From: Oryzias latipes
Lineage: Eukaryota > Chordata > Actinopteri > Beloniformes > Adrianichthyidae
Assembly (NCBI RefSeq): GCF_002234675.1
Contig: NC_019867.2
Coordinates: 21,174,184-21,238,183 of the forward strand
DNA length: 64,000 nucleotides
Direction of reading: 5' to 3'
The notes under the pieces were generated by a model. That model was given only the letters and a program-made list of their open reading frames with translations, ran no database searches and was not told the DNA's origin. Below, one piece after another: positions 11,325 to 20,908 of this stretch (the stretch's first letter is position 1; every line of letters starts with the position of its first letter). Position numbers and translations under genes: made by a program.

Positions 11325-12428
11325 CAGTGGTGGTTCTACACTGACTTACTCCCTGGGCGAGTAACCCCACCAGCGCCCCCCCCGTAATATTTTGCTCTCC
11401 ATAGAAATATATTCTGTCAAAATTATACCAATATGAACATGCTGCAGAACAAAACAAAGAAAGCCTGGAAATATTAATAAGAAATTACGAATCAATAAAA
11501 TTCCGTTTTTTTTTGCTCTTTTATCATTTTTTAGAGCATTTTTTTAGAGCTGGACTCCTGCTTCATTTTTAGCAATAATTTCTTAATGTGTGACGTCCTG
11601 TGTGTGTCTTTGTGAAACATATCAGAGGGATTAGATCTAGGAAAAACAACTTATTGTGATTACTATGTTTAGGTCTTATAAAACATTAAAGACTAAATCA
11701 TAGAACTCATCAGTGGGATTACTCCAAAAATATTTGGCATTTCCCTAAATTTGTGCAACACTAACAGTAGAAATCCTCCAAAAAAACTCAATCCATAAAA
11801 AATGGTCTGCCCCCACCACCCCTCCCCCTCCCTCTGACACACGCGGCTCCGTCTCAATGACGGGAGGCGCAGCTGCGGCCCAGAGTTGATTGTCAGATAG
11901 AGACTCCCAATCACCTGTTAGTGTGATTCAGCCAGCCACCGGCGAGTTGCGCCCCCCTCTCGAGTTTTTTGACTTGTGTTCCAAAGACTAAGGCAAAGAG
12001 GTGTGGCCGCAAGCGTCTTGCAGCAGAGGGCGGTGGTCACGTGCGTGTCGGGTCTGCCGTGTCAGAGCAAGGAATTGTGGGAAATAATCCCCATTGCCTG
12101 CTTTTGTCGAAATTGGGTTGAGCACGGGTGATTGTTCTGCCTAATTCCTTTTCATGTGCCTGTTTTACGTTATTTCATCTTTTTTTTTTTTTTGCACCAT
12201 AAGTGTGAAGAGCAAATAGTATGAAGACATTCTTAAGAGTCTTCTGTGTCCGAACAAAAGTGTTAAGTGTCGGCAGCTGAAGCAATTTCAAATTAAAGGC
12301 GTCAAGCTTCCTCTTTGAATATCATAGCACAATATGTGCAACGCACGCATCGGGCACGGCAAATGCCGCCCCCTATGAAGTGCCGCCCGGGCGACCGCCC
12401 ACATCGCCCATATCAAAAACCGCCACTG
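11325..12428. mobile_element. 1.1 kb non-autonomous hAT-type element with 8-bp target duplication
   Basis: The element begins CAGTGGTGGTT and ends AACCGCCACTG, imperfect inverted repeats of hAT type (CAGTG start). It is flanked on both sides by exactly TATCTGTC (11317-11324 and 12429-12436), the 8-bp target duplication expected of a hAT insertion. No transposase frame is visible in its 1104 bp, so it would depend on an enzyme supplied elsewhere. Confidence 0.85.
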
Positions 12429-12514
12429 TATCTGTCAAAGAACAGCTAAGAGTTTTTTCTAGGCTTAAGGGGGGAGATGGGATACCTCATTTATCGAAAA
12501 GGAGTATTTACATA

Positions 12515-13306
12515 TGTAACCCTCAGCATCAGCAAGTCTGCTTCCGGCCCCTCGACGCCATCCCTCTGCGTTGTGTTTTTATTGATGTTGTATGGTGGTG
12601 GAGTGACGAAGAGAGAACCACAGGACACTGGATGCTGGATTCAGGATTGTGACTGAACCACAAACTCCTGTTGTTTTAATTAGAACTTGACATCCACTCA
12701 GCAGTCAGGCAGCTTCAGAACATGCACAAGGAAACTCGTGTCAGGTAAACTTAGACATTGCAAATTGTAAATTTAAAACAAAAGAAACATAAATCAGAAT
12801 AAAACCATAAATTAATAAGGTTACCAAAGGTTAATACAAAATGATAATTACAGAGACATCATACAAAAATAATATATCTTTCAGCGTCTAAATCCCACGG
12901 AATTAAATCATGTCTGCCTGCATCGCCGTCACGTGCAGCCTGCTCACGGACCCCTCCCCCCTGACAACTAGCTAACGGCTGCTTCCTAACAAAACTTTAT
13001 TTAAACTAAACTAAGTGCAAATGCCTCATACTTCTTTTTCAACTTAAAAGTTTAAAACAGTTTAATGAACAGTCATGAAACAAGATTACAAATTACCAGT
13101 TTTAACATGTGTAACTGTAACAACCTGCGGGGCCGCACAGCCCATCTTACCTTCAGAACATGCACAAGGAAACTGAAGACAAAATGGCGCCAACCCAGCA
13201 AAACCCCAACCGAACTACGGTGTCCCATCTGGCCCACTCATTTGAGCACAAGGGCTAGTCTCGACAGTGCTGCCACCCTGTGGTCACAGGAGTCACCTGT
13301 CCTACA
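12515..13306 (-). repeat. 3' LTR of the Ty3/gypsy retrotransposon
   Basis: The 792-bp repeat begins TGTAACCCTCAGC and ends CCTGTCCTACA on the + strand (TG..CA ends). Reading it against 20117-20908, I found one difference (AGGAGTCACC here, AGGAATCACC there). It is preceded by CATA at 12511-12514, matching CATA at 20909-20912, a 4-bp target duplication. On the minus strand, which is the coding strand of the element, this is the downstream LTR. Confidence 0.95.
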
Positions 13307-13318
13307 TCCACCCCGACT
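13307..13318 (-). promoter_or_regulatory. Polypurine tract candidate
   Basis: On the minus strand the bases just upstream of the 3' LTR read GTCGGGGTGGA immediately before TGTAGGACAGG. A purine-rich tract touching the LTR is where plus-strand DNA synthesis is primed in LTR elements. Confidence 0.6.
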
Positions 13319-13458
13319 TTAATTGATGGCGTCCCAGCCATCAGACAAATGCCCCTGCCCTAGCCCTTCAAAGACCACCCACCGAACAAACCATATTGTG
13401 TCCCATTAAAATTTTGTGTATTTTGAACCCAAAGGAATTAACTATTTCTAATGGATCA

Positions 13459-16400
13459 TTATGACAGAGCTTCTCTCCTAGCTTTCACTCTCTGCCACAA
13501 CTCCCAGCCTCGGTTTATCTTTTCTTGGTCTTTCAAAGGCCCTGCGGCCTGGTGTAGTAGGCACAGTTTTTTTGGGGGGCGCCTATTCCTAGGTGGGTTT
13601 CTTTTTGGAAAGTCAGGAACTTGAGAAGTGTGACCCCCACTTGTAGCTGCTGTTGTCTCTGTTGCCTCGTTCATCAGTTCTGCGCTGAAGTCCACCATGT
13701 TGTCGTGTTCATGCTCACCATCTGTCAAGTCTTGCACATCCCTTTCCACATTGTCCTCCACATCCCCCAGCACTCTGTCCTCCATCACACCTGGCTCGGT
13801 GCCTTTGTCTCCAGTTGTTACGTCAGTCTCTAGCAGCTCCTCCACAGGATCCTCATTCTGCTCCACTGGGAGGAACATGCACTGAGTGAGAAGGTTTCTA
13901 TGAACAACTCGTTCTGCTCCTCCATTCTCTGGACGCACCACATAGACCGGGATGCCCTTCTGTTTTTTCACCACAATGTACGGGTGACACTCCCATTTGT
14001 CCCCAAGCTTTTGTCGCCCCTCTATATGACAGACCTTGACCAGCACTCGATCCCCTGGGCTGAAGGCGTGGCTTTTTGCAGTTCGGTCATAGTACTTCTT
14101 CTGCTGTCCTTTGGCATGTTGAGATGTTTTGTTAGCCTGGGCGTAGGCCTGTGAAAGACAGTCAGAGAGGGTCTGCACATAGTCACTGTACCCACATTCC
14201 TCAGCCCTGATAGAAAGTCCAAAAACAAGGTCCACTGGAAGCCTGGGGTGTCTCCCAAACATCAGGAAGTAAGGTGTATAGCCTGTGGAATCATGCCGTG
14301 TGCAGTTATAAGCATGTGTCATGGCATCTAAATGTTCATGCCAGTGGAGTTTCAGGTGCGGCTCAAGTGTCCCAAGCATATTGAGCAGAGTTCTGTTGAA
14401 CCTCTCGGTCACTCCATTCCCCTGGGGATGGTAAGGCGTGGTGTGTGTTTTGGTGATGCCGACACATTTGCACAGCTCTCTCACAATAGCACTCTCAAAA
14501 TTGCGACCTTGGTCTGCATGCAATTTTGATGGGAAACCAAATCTGCAAAAGAAGTTTTTCCAGAGCACTTTAGCCACTGTGCGAGCTTTTTGGTCTTTAG
14601 TGGGGTAGGCCTGTGCATATCGGGAAAAGTGGTCTGTTACAATAAGTACATTCTCTATTCCACCTTTGGACTTTTCCAGGGTCAAAAAGTCCACACACAC
14701 AAGCTCCATGGGTGCGCTACTGTGAATACTGACCAGAGGAGCTCTGAGACCTGCGGTTGGTGTTTTCCTGAGGCAGCATCTTTCGCATTGCTCGCACCAT
14801 GTTTTTACATCCTGGAACATTCTTGGCCAGTAAAACCGCTCTCTGATCATCTGCAGCGTTCTCTCAAATCCCAGATGCCCCGAGTCATCATGAAGAGCAG
14901 TTTTGACTGAATTTCGAAGTTGCTCAGGCAAAACGAGCTGGTGGACTGCACCTCTGTGAGTGTCCTCCATGTTCCGGTACAGAATTCCATCTTTTATTAC
15001 CAACCTCCTCCACTCCTTTAAGAGGAGTCTTCCTTGCGTGTCACCACTGAGTCTCACCCCGCGACAGGGTTTGTGGCCCCGGCTCTTAAAGTGAAGGACT
15101 GAACCAATAACGGGGTCCCCCCTCTGAGCAGCCCGCATCTCTTGTGTTGTCATGGCAGGGAGCGACTCAGTCCCCACATCCCCGTAAGGCTCTGACATAG
15201 GAGGTTCACTGGTCTCAGGCTCTCCTAAAACAGCAGGAGGAAGTTCTGCTAACACACTTGTTTGCACCCGCTGTGGGCACATCTGCAGAACATCCGAAAC
15301 ATCCTGGGTGGACAGGCGAGAGAGGGCATCAGCATTGGTGTTATTCTGGCCTCTGCGGTACTGGATGTTGAAATTAAATGCTGACAGCCGAGACACCCAC
15401 CGCTGACCTGTTGCATCCAGTTTTGCAGTAGTCATCACATACTTGAGGGGGTTGTTATCAGTCTGGACAGAAAATTCTCGCCCGTAGAGGTGGTCATAAA
15501 ATTTGTCCGTGACTGCCCATTTCAGTGCTAGAAACTCAAGTTTATGTGCTGGGTATCTCGACTCTGCGGGGCTCAACCCTCGGCTTCCATAGGCTATGAC
15601 CCTCTCTGCTCCATCCTGCACCTGCGCCAGCACAGCACCGAGCCCTTCTCCTGATGCATCAGTCTGAAGAATGAAAGGCCTGTTGTAGTCAGGGTAACCA
15701 AGCACAGGTGCAGTGACCAGTCTTTCCTTCAAGGAGTCAAATGCCTCCGCACATTCGCTCGTCCACACAAATGGTTGGCCAGAGTTTGTGCACTGCATCT
15801 TCCCTCTTTTCTTCTTTCTGGGATCGCCTGAGGTGAGGCGATACAAAGGAGCTGCCAGTGTGGAGTAGTTCTGCACATACCGCCTGTAATATCCTGCAAA
15901 CCCCAGAAACTGCAGGACTTCTTTTCTAGTGGTTGGCTGAGGCCAGTTCTTAACCTTACTGATCTTTTCTGGATCCGTTCTAATTCCTTCAGCAGACACC
16001 AAATGACCGAGATATTGCACCTCTTCCCTCACCAGTAGGCACTTGGAGGGCTTTAGCTTCAGCCCATGCTCACGGAGTCGGTCAAACACCAGCTGCAGCC
16101 TTTCCAGGTGTTCCTCAAATGATTTTGAGAAAATTATGAGGTCATCCAGATAAATCAGAAGATGAGTGAAATTCATGTCCCCAAAGCAGCAAGTCATGAG
16201 CCTCTGAAAAGTGGATGGTGCATTCTGTAGCCCAAAAGGCATCCTGTTGGCTTCAAACAGTCCCATAGGAGTGCTGAATGCTGTTTTGTGCCTATCATGC
16301 TCTGCCACCTCCACCTGCCAGTAACCCGATGTCAGATCAAGTGTGGAGAAATACTTTGCCTGGCCCAGTGACTCCAGCGCCTCCTCAATCCTTGGCAAGG

Positions 16401-17661
16401 GAAATGCGTCTCTCGTACTGCAGGAGTTAAGCCGTCTGTAATCAATGCACAGCCTTAATGACCCATCCTTCTTTGTAACAATCACCACTGGCGAAGCATA
16501 CGGGCTCTTGCTTGGCCGAATGACTCCTGCAGTCTCCATTTCACCTAGCAGGCGCCTGACATCCTGCCACTGGGAGGGGGGAATCTTACGGTATGGGAGC
16601 CGAAAGGGTTTAGAATCAACGAGGGGAATTTCATGCTGTACTGTTTTTGTGTGACCAAAATCTGTTGGGTGCTGCGAAAACACATCTGCATTCTTCTCCA
16701 CAAGCTCCAGCAGAAGGGAGCGCTGTTGTTCATTCTCCACAGCTGCTTCAGTCAGATTGACACCAGCACCTTTCACCACCTGGCCAAAACTCAGACACGC
16801 ACCATCTTCCTGTTGTCCTTCACCCTCCTCCTGCTCGTCACCTGCAAACTCCACCACATTGCGGACCAGGAATACATTGGCCAGTTTTGTGTGAGGCATG
16901 ATAGTCACAGCTCGCTCAGAAAGGTTCATGACGCGGACTGGGGCACAGCCTTTGTTAACATCGGCAAGTACCTTTGCGACCAGGAGGTTTGGGGGGAGAT
17001 GCAGAAATGGATGGCCTTCAATAACAGCCGTAAATGTCTTTCTTTGTGGGCCAGATTTAATTTTGCACCACAAGTCAACTTCTTTTCCTCCCGGAATTAA
17101 AACCTTCTTGCCTGTGTACACAGCAGGGCCCACCAGGCCATCCATGTTGCCCTGGATGGCATCCCCAAGTTGCAACAGGGCTGTATACCACTCAGGATAG
17201 TGTTCCTTGATTTGATGGAGGAACTGCTGCCCATGAGTGACTTGGAGATCATGTTTAGCAGCCCGCAGCACATTTGTGCCTATCAGCAGGGGGACCGTTG
17301 AACGGTACACAGAATCTGGAACAACAAAAGCAGGCACCATCTTGTAGTCTTGGCCTAACAGTTTCAAGTTTATATGCACCACGCCATAGTAAGGCACTGT
17401 CTGGCCTCCAGCACCTTCAATTGGTATCTTGGAAGCTTGCAGCTGTTGTTCTTTGAGGGTAGGATGGCTACACCAGAACGTATGCGTGATGCTAGTCACT
17501 TGTGAGCCAGAGTCAATGAGCGCTTTACACTTCGTACCACTGACTTCCACTTCACCCTCATTCCGTGGGCCCACCAGAGATGGTCCTTTTCCTCCATCAT
17601 AAGCTTCTCCCTCCTGCTGTGGGGAACTTTGCTGCTTGCCCATGGTGACCCCCACTCCCAC
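13459..17661 (-). CDS. pol: Ty3/gypsy Pol polyprotein (protease, RT, RNase H, integrase)
   Basis: The frame is uninterrupted for about 1400 codons. Residue numbers count from 17661. Domains in order: aspartic protease with ALIDSGSQ (catalytic Asp50); reverse transcriptase at about 345-520 with LDLTSGYWQ (Asp442) and YLDD at 504-507; RNase H at about 660-780 with QTDAS (Asp668), Glu709 and QTDNNPL (Asp735); zinc-binding HHCC (His924, His929, Cys956, Cys959); integrase core with Asp991, Asp1050 and Glu1086; and a chromodomain-free C-terminal part with a GPY/F-like WECHPYIVV. There is no in-frame ATG at 17661; the codon there is GTG, and the first ATG is at 17643. The frame is open upstream into the gag overlap in the -1 frame, so Pol is most likely made as a Gag-Pol fusion through the frameshift site at 17673-17679. 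All expected catalytic residues are present. Confidence 0.93.
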   Translation of the reverse strand: MGVGVTMGKQQSSPQQEGEAYDGGKGPSLVGPRNEGEVEVSGTKCKALIDSGSQVTSITHTFWCSHPTLKEQQLQASKIPIEGAGGQTVPYYGVVHINLKLLGQDYKMVPAFVVPDSVYRSTVPLLIGTNVLRAAKHDLQVTHGQQFLHQIKEHYPEWYTALLQLGDAIQGNMDGLVGPAVYTGKKVLIPGGKEVDLWCKIKSGPQRKTFTAVIEGHPFLHLPPNLLVAKVLADVNKGCAPVRVMNLSERAVTIMPHTKLANVFLVRNVVEFAGDEQEEGEGQQEDGACLSFGQVVKGAGVNLTEAAVENEQQRSLLLELVEKNADVFSQHPTDFGHTKTVQHEIPLVDSKPFRLPYRKIPPSQWQDVRRLLGEMETAGVIRPSKSPYASPVVIVTKKDGSLRLCIDYRRLNSCSTRDAFPLPRIEEALESLGQAKYFSTLDLTSGYWQVEVAEHDRHKTAFSTPMGLFEANRMPFGLQNAPSTFQRLMTCCFGDMNFTHLLIYLDDLIIFSKSFEEHLERLQLVFDRLREHGLKLKPSKCLLVREEVQYLGHLVSAEGIRTDPEKISKVKNWPQPTTRKEVLQFLGFAGYYRRYVQNYSTLAAPLYRLTSGDPRKKKRGKMQCTNSGQPFVWTSECAEAFDSLKERLVTAPVLGYPDYNRPFILQTDASGEGLGAVLAQVQDGAERVIAYGSRGLSPAESRYPAHKLEFLALKWAVTDKFYDHLYGREFSVQTDNNPLKYVMTTAKLDATGQRWVSRLSAFNFNIQYRRGQNNTNADALSRLSTQDVSDVLQMCPQRVQTSVLAELPPAVLGEPETSEPPMSEPYGDVGTESLPAMTTQEMRAAQRGDPVIGSVLHFKSRGHKPCRGVRLSGDTQGRLLLKEWRRLVIKDGILYRNMEDTHRGAVHQLVLPEQLRNSVKTALHDDSGHLGFERTLQMIRERFYWPRMFQDVKTWCEQCERCCLRKTPTAGLRAPLVSIHSSAPMELVCVDFLTLEKSKGGIENVLIVTDHFSRYAQAYPTKDQKARTVAKVLWKNFFCRFGFPSKLHADQGRNFESAIVRELCKCVGITKTHTTPYHPQGNGVTERFNRTLLNMLGTLEPHLKLHWHEHLDAMTHAYNCTRHDSTGYTPYFLMFGRHPRLPVDLVFGLSIRAEECGYSDYVQTLSDCLSQAYAQANKTSQHAKGQQKKYYDRTAKSHAFSPGDRVLVKVCHIEGRQKLGDKWECHPYIVVKKQKGIPVYVVRPENGGAERVVHRNLLTQCMFLPVEQNEDPVEELLETDVTTGDKGTEPGVMEDRVLGDVEDNVERDVQDLTDGEHEHDNMVDFSAELMNEATETTAATSGGHTSQVPDFPKRNPPRNRRPPKKLCLLHQAAGPLKDQEKINRGWELWQRVKARREALS

Positions 17662-17679
17662 GGGCTCTAAGAGTTTAAA
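17619..17679 (-). promoter_or_regulatory. -1 ribosomal frameshift signal (slippery site plus pseudoknot)
   Basis: On the minus strand the gag frame reads T TTA AAC, the canonical slippery heptamer UUUAAAC (17679-17673), two codons before the gag stop TAG (17669-17667). Shifting by -1 enters the open pol frame. Seven bases later GCCCGTGG (17665-17658) can pair with CCATGGGC (17645-17638), an 8-bp stem with one G-U pair. Its 12-base loop contains GTGGGG, complementary to CCCCAC at 17624-17619. This gives an H-type pseudoknot with a 13-base third loop. Heptamer, spacer and fold match known -1 frameshift signals. That it works is inferred. Confidence 0.85.
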
Positions 17680-18182
17680 GCCTGTGATGGTGGCATGGCA
17701 GCCTCTTCAGCAAGGGTTGATGGCTGCGGCTGCTGAGCCCAGGTAGGATTAGGGCAGGGGCTGGGGAACGCTGCTTTGCAGACACGAGCTATATGTCCCT
17801 GCTTCCCACATCGATAACATACAAAACTCTGATTTTTTTCAGTGTTCGTCATGGGCGGGGTGGAGTAAGGAGGGGCGGGTGGGCGAGGTCTTGGCGAAGG
17901 AGCAGGGGGGGACTGGGGCCATGATGGGCGGCTCAGAGGAGGACCAGCAATTCTTGCCTCAAGTCTTGATAATTTGGCCATATGTTCCTCTTGATTAATG
18001 GCTAACTTTTGCACCAGTTCTGTCAGTGCTGATAGCTCAGAGGATGGTTTAGCTCTTTCAGCTTTGACATTTGTGCTATACTCCGCTGCAAATTGAACCT
18101 GTGTACCTGGTTTCTTTGACTTGGGCTGGGAGTGGAACTTTTTGGATTCTCTTGCCAGATCTCGCAGCTCAACTTGCAACTC
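17667..18182 (-). CDS. gag: Gag, C-terminal part with CCHC zinc knuckle
   Basis: This is the same reading frame as the gag part upstream, continuing after one TGA (18185-18183). It is about 171 codons long and has a proline-rich stretch followed by the nucleocapsid-type zinc knuckle CYRCGKQGHIARVC (spacing C-X2-C-X4-H-X4-C), which binds RNA during packaging. It ends at TAG 17669-17667, directly after the slippery site. It has no ATG of its own near the beginning, so it can only be made by reading through the TGA, or the TGA is a recent nonsense mutation in this copy. Confidence 0.85.
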   Translation of the reverse strand, partial: ELQVELRDLARESKKFHSQPKSKKPGTQVQFAAEYSTNVKAERAKPSSELSALTELVQKLAINQEEHMAKLSRLEARIAGPPLSRPSWPQSPPAPSPRPRPPAPPYSTPPMTNTEKNQSFVCYRCGKQGHIARVCKAAFPSPCPNPTWAQQPQPSTLAEEAAMPPSQALNS

Positions 18183-19589
18183 TCAGAAGCTTAAGAGCCT
18201 AGGCTTCATGGGGGCAATTCTAACAAACACCTCTTCATCACAGAGTCCCCTCAGAAATTGTCGGGTGAGCTTGCTGTCGCGATCTGGGAAGGGCCTGCTC
18301 CTTCTTTGGCTTTCTTCTACCGAGCGCAGGATGGATTCAAGGGCAATTGCATATGAGCAGGCAGATTCCCCAGGCCTTTGGGTGCGCTCATAGAAGTCAG
18401 CTAATGGATCCAAGGAGCCCTGAGCATCACCATATTCCGCCCGCAGTTCCTCAAAGGCTTTTTCTGGTGTCTGCTCAGAAGAGGGCAGGTTCAAAACCAG
18501 TTTCCGAGCTTCTCCACTCAGGTGCCTCACCACAGTTGAAAAGCGGAGGTGTGCTGGTAATTCAATTGCATCCAGAAGGTACTGCATATCCCGTATCCAA
18601 TCATCAACCAGCATTTTGCTATCTGTATGGCCCGTAAAAACTTGGACATTTCTCTCCTGGTGTGTCTGCATAAATCCACCATATGTCATATGTGCAGTGC
18701 TTGGGTTTGGAGTAGTCCCGGAGTTTCTTAATGGGGGATTAGGTGCATATGAGGCCAATAATGGGTTGGTGGAATGAGATGGGGGAGCCACCTGTGGTGG
18801 TAGTTTGGATGGCATAGTGTGTTGGGGATGGATTGCGGTAGCAGTGTGGTTATGGGATGTGGTCTTCAGGTTTATAGGGGTTGACAGAGTCAGGCTGGAT
18901 TCCAATGCACCCATGGTTGGAGGTAAGGCAGCAGTTGAAGGGCCTTGAGAGTAAAAAATAGGTGACGGCAGTGTGGGCATCTGGGAGACACATCCTGTAG
19001 GTGGAGTGCCATTTGCGGTGGCATCAGCTGGTGGGTGATGGTGGTTCAGTGCAGGAGCATAGGGCACGGTGCAGGATTGGGAGTACCCCATGTACCCCTG
19101 TTGCCTTGGAGTGAGCGGAGGGCTGAGGTGGGAGACAGCTTGGGGATGTATGGGGAGCTCTGGCACAGTTGGTGCTTGTTGTGGCACGGGGTGCCGAATG
19201 TCGCTAAGCGGGGCCATTGGCTGAGGAATGCTGACTTGGGCCGGAGGGGCTGGTGTAGTGTAATATGGTGAGAGCACAGGGGGCTGCAAGCTTAGCCATG
19301 ACTCTGGGTCTTGCCCCAGGGGGTGTCTATGAGGCTGGGACTCAAAACCCAAGAGCTGCGAGTGGGGGCTGGTATAACGGGTGGTGTCATAGAGCTGCTT
19401 TGGTCTCACTACTGGCTGTTGGCTTGCTGTGTTGTGTTCTGCCATTCTCCCATCACTGCAGGGAATAACTTTGATCTCATCAAGTTCATGAGAGTGGCTT
19501 AGTGCTGGACCCTGAGGAGGACAGCTGTGTGCAGGTGCACCTGGAGACATCCCCAGGTTTAGTGGAGGGTCTATGTACTCGCTTAACAT
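18183..19589 (-). CDS. gag: Gag, N-terminal and capsid part, ended by an in-frame TGA
   Basis: The first ATG of the frame is at 19589-19587; an upstream extension to 19616 lacks an ATG. The N-terminal ~300 residues are rich in Pro, Ser, Thr and His and look unstructured. From FTGHTDSKMLVDDWIRDM onwards there is a helical capsid-like region with LSGEARKLVLNLP and LRGLCDEEVFVRIAP, resembling Ty3/gypsy Gag capsids of the lineage from which vertebrate PNMA-type genes derive (inference from pattern only). The frame meets TGA at 18185-18183, then continues open into the zinc-knuckle part. Confidence 0.85.
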   Translation of the reverse strand: MLSEYIDPPLNLGMSPGAPAHSCPPQGPALSHSHELDEIKVIPCSDGRMAEHNTASQQPVVRPKQLYDTTRYTSPHSQLLGFESQPHRHPLGQDPESWLSLQPPVLSPYYTTPAPPAQVSIPQPMAPLSDIRHPVPQQAPTVPELPIHPQAVSHLSPPLTPRQQGYMGYSQSCTVPYAPALNHHHPPADATANGTPPTGCVSQMPTLPSPIFYSQGPSTAALPPTMGALESSLTLSTPINLKTTSHNHTATAIHPQHTMPSKLPPQVAPPSHSTNPLLASYAPNPPLRNSGTTPNPSTAHMTYGGFMQTHQERNVQVFTGHTDSKMLVDDWIRDMQYLLDAIELPAHLRFSTVVRHLSGEARKLVLNLPSSEQTPEKAFEELRAEYGDAQGSLDPLADFYERTQRPGESACSYAIALESILRSVEESQRRSRPFPDRDSKLTRQFLRGLCDEEVFVRIAPMKPRLLSF

Positions 19590-20094
19590 CTTATTCTGCC
19601 TGCCGCTATTATGCACACATGCAAAAAAAAAAAAAATGTCCGTTCTGAATGCTAGGAGTGTATTTGGAACTGGGCGTGGGACTAGTTATACTTTATAGCC
19701 CAAGGTATGAGGGTAGGCAATGTAAAAATAAAGTCAAATTCAGCAGAAGAAAAATAAAATTCAGTCACGATTCAAATCAAAACCATATAACAGTCCAGCA
19801 ATAACCCACTTGTTCAAAATGTCTCCAAGTTAAACCAAGTAGCTGCATAAGACATAATCTTGAAAACTAATAGCACACTTTTAAAGAAAAGGGAGAGAAA
19901 AAAAATACATCAGGTTATATTTAGCTTAGAATTAAAATAATGACACTGATTTTTTTTTTTTTTTTTTTTCACTATATATCAAAAACAGGAAAACTCAATC
20001 ACTTACACTCCACTTCTTGAGAATAAAGGATACCCGTTTTGTAGGTGGATGCCTATCTAGAATCAGAGTCTGCAGGGTCCAAGAGACTGTCACA
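19590..20094 (-). other. Retrotransposon 5' leader
   Basis: About 0.5 kb lies between the primer binding site and the gag start on the minus strand. It is AT-rich, with homopolymer runs at 19623-19635 and 19951-19969. The packaging signal of the element would be expected here, but no specific motif is recognised. Confidence 0.6.
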
Positions 20095-20112
20095 ATCCGG
20101 GTCACGGCACCA
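20095..20112 (-). promoter_or_regulatory. Primer binding site, tRNA-His type
   Basis: Four bases after the 5' LTR the minus strand reads TGGTGCCGTGACCCGGAT. A site starting TGGTGCC is complementary to the CCA-tailed 3' end of a tRNA. The sequence differs at one position from the tRNA-His primer site known from other retroelements. The assignment to tRNA-His rests on established knowledge of such sites. Confidence 0.75.
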
Positions 20113-20116
20113 AAGA

Positions 20117-20908
20117 TGTAACCCTCAGCATCAGCAAGTCTGCTTCCGGCCCCTCGACGCCATCCCTCTGCGTTGTGTTTTTATTGATGTTGTATGGTGG
20201 TGGAGTGACGAAGAGAGAACCACAGGACACTGGATGCTGGATTCAGGATTGTGACTGAACCACAAACTCCTGTTGTTTTAATTAGAACTTGACATCCACT
20301 CAGCAGTCAGGCAGCTTCAGAACATGCACAAGGAAACTCGTGTCAGGTAAACTTAGACATTGCAAATTGTAAATTTAAAACAAAAGAAACATAAATCAGA
20401 ATAAAACCATAAATTAATAAGGTTACCAAAGGTTAATACAAAATGATAATTACAGAGACATCATACAAAAATAATATATCTTTCAGCGTCTAAATCCCAC
20501 GGAATTAAATCATGTCTGCCTGCATCGCCGTCACGTGCAGCCTGCTCACGGACCCCTCCCCCCTGACAACTAGCTAACGGCTGCTTCCTAACAAAACTTT
20601 ATTTAAACTAAACTAAGTGCAAATGCCTCATACTTCTTTTTCAACTTAAAAGTTTAAAACAGTTTAATGAACAGTCATGAAACAAGATTACAAATTACCA
20701 GTTTTAACATGTGTAACTGTAACAACCTGCGGGGCCGCACAGCCCATCTTACCTTCAGAACATGCACAAGGAAACTGAAGACAAAATGGCGCCAACCCAG
20801 CAAAACCCCAACCGAACTACGGTGTCCCATCTGGCCCACTCATTTGAGCACAAGGGCTAGTCTCGACAGTGCTGCCACCCTGTGGTCACAGGAATCACCT
20901 GTCCTACA
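20117..20908 (-). repeat. 5' LTR of the Ty3/gypsy retrotransposon
   Basis: The 792-bp copy has one visible difference from 12515-13306. It is followed by the target duplication CATA (20909-20912). In coding orientation it starts TGTAGGACAGG and ends GGGTTACA. An AATAAA on the coding strand near 20179-20184 (TTTATT on +) is a candidate polyadenylation signal in the R/U5 part. Confidence 0.95.

Larger units (their letters stand above)
12515..20908 (-). mobile_element. Young Ty3/gypsy LTR retrotransposon, 8.4 kb
   Basis: In coding orientation the order is 5' LTR (20117-20908), tRNA-type primer binding site, leader, gag, pol (protease, reverse transcriptase, RNase H, integrase), purine-rich tract and 3' LTR (12515-13306). 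Protease-RT-RH-integrase order puts it in Ty3/gypsy and not Ty1/copia. No envelope-like frame follows pol. The near-identical LTRs, the CATA duplication and the open 1400-codon pol frame mean that it inserted very recently. The only visible lesion is one in-frame TGA inside gag. The 5' flank of the insertion is adjacent to the hAT element that ends at 12428. Confidence 0.95.

Noticed and set aside
16633..17200. Plus-strand frame of 155 codons inside the retrotransposon
   Set aside because: It is the antisense shadow of pol and shows no domain.
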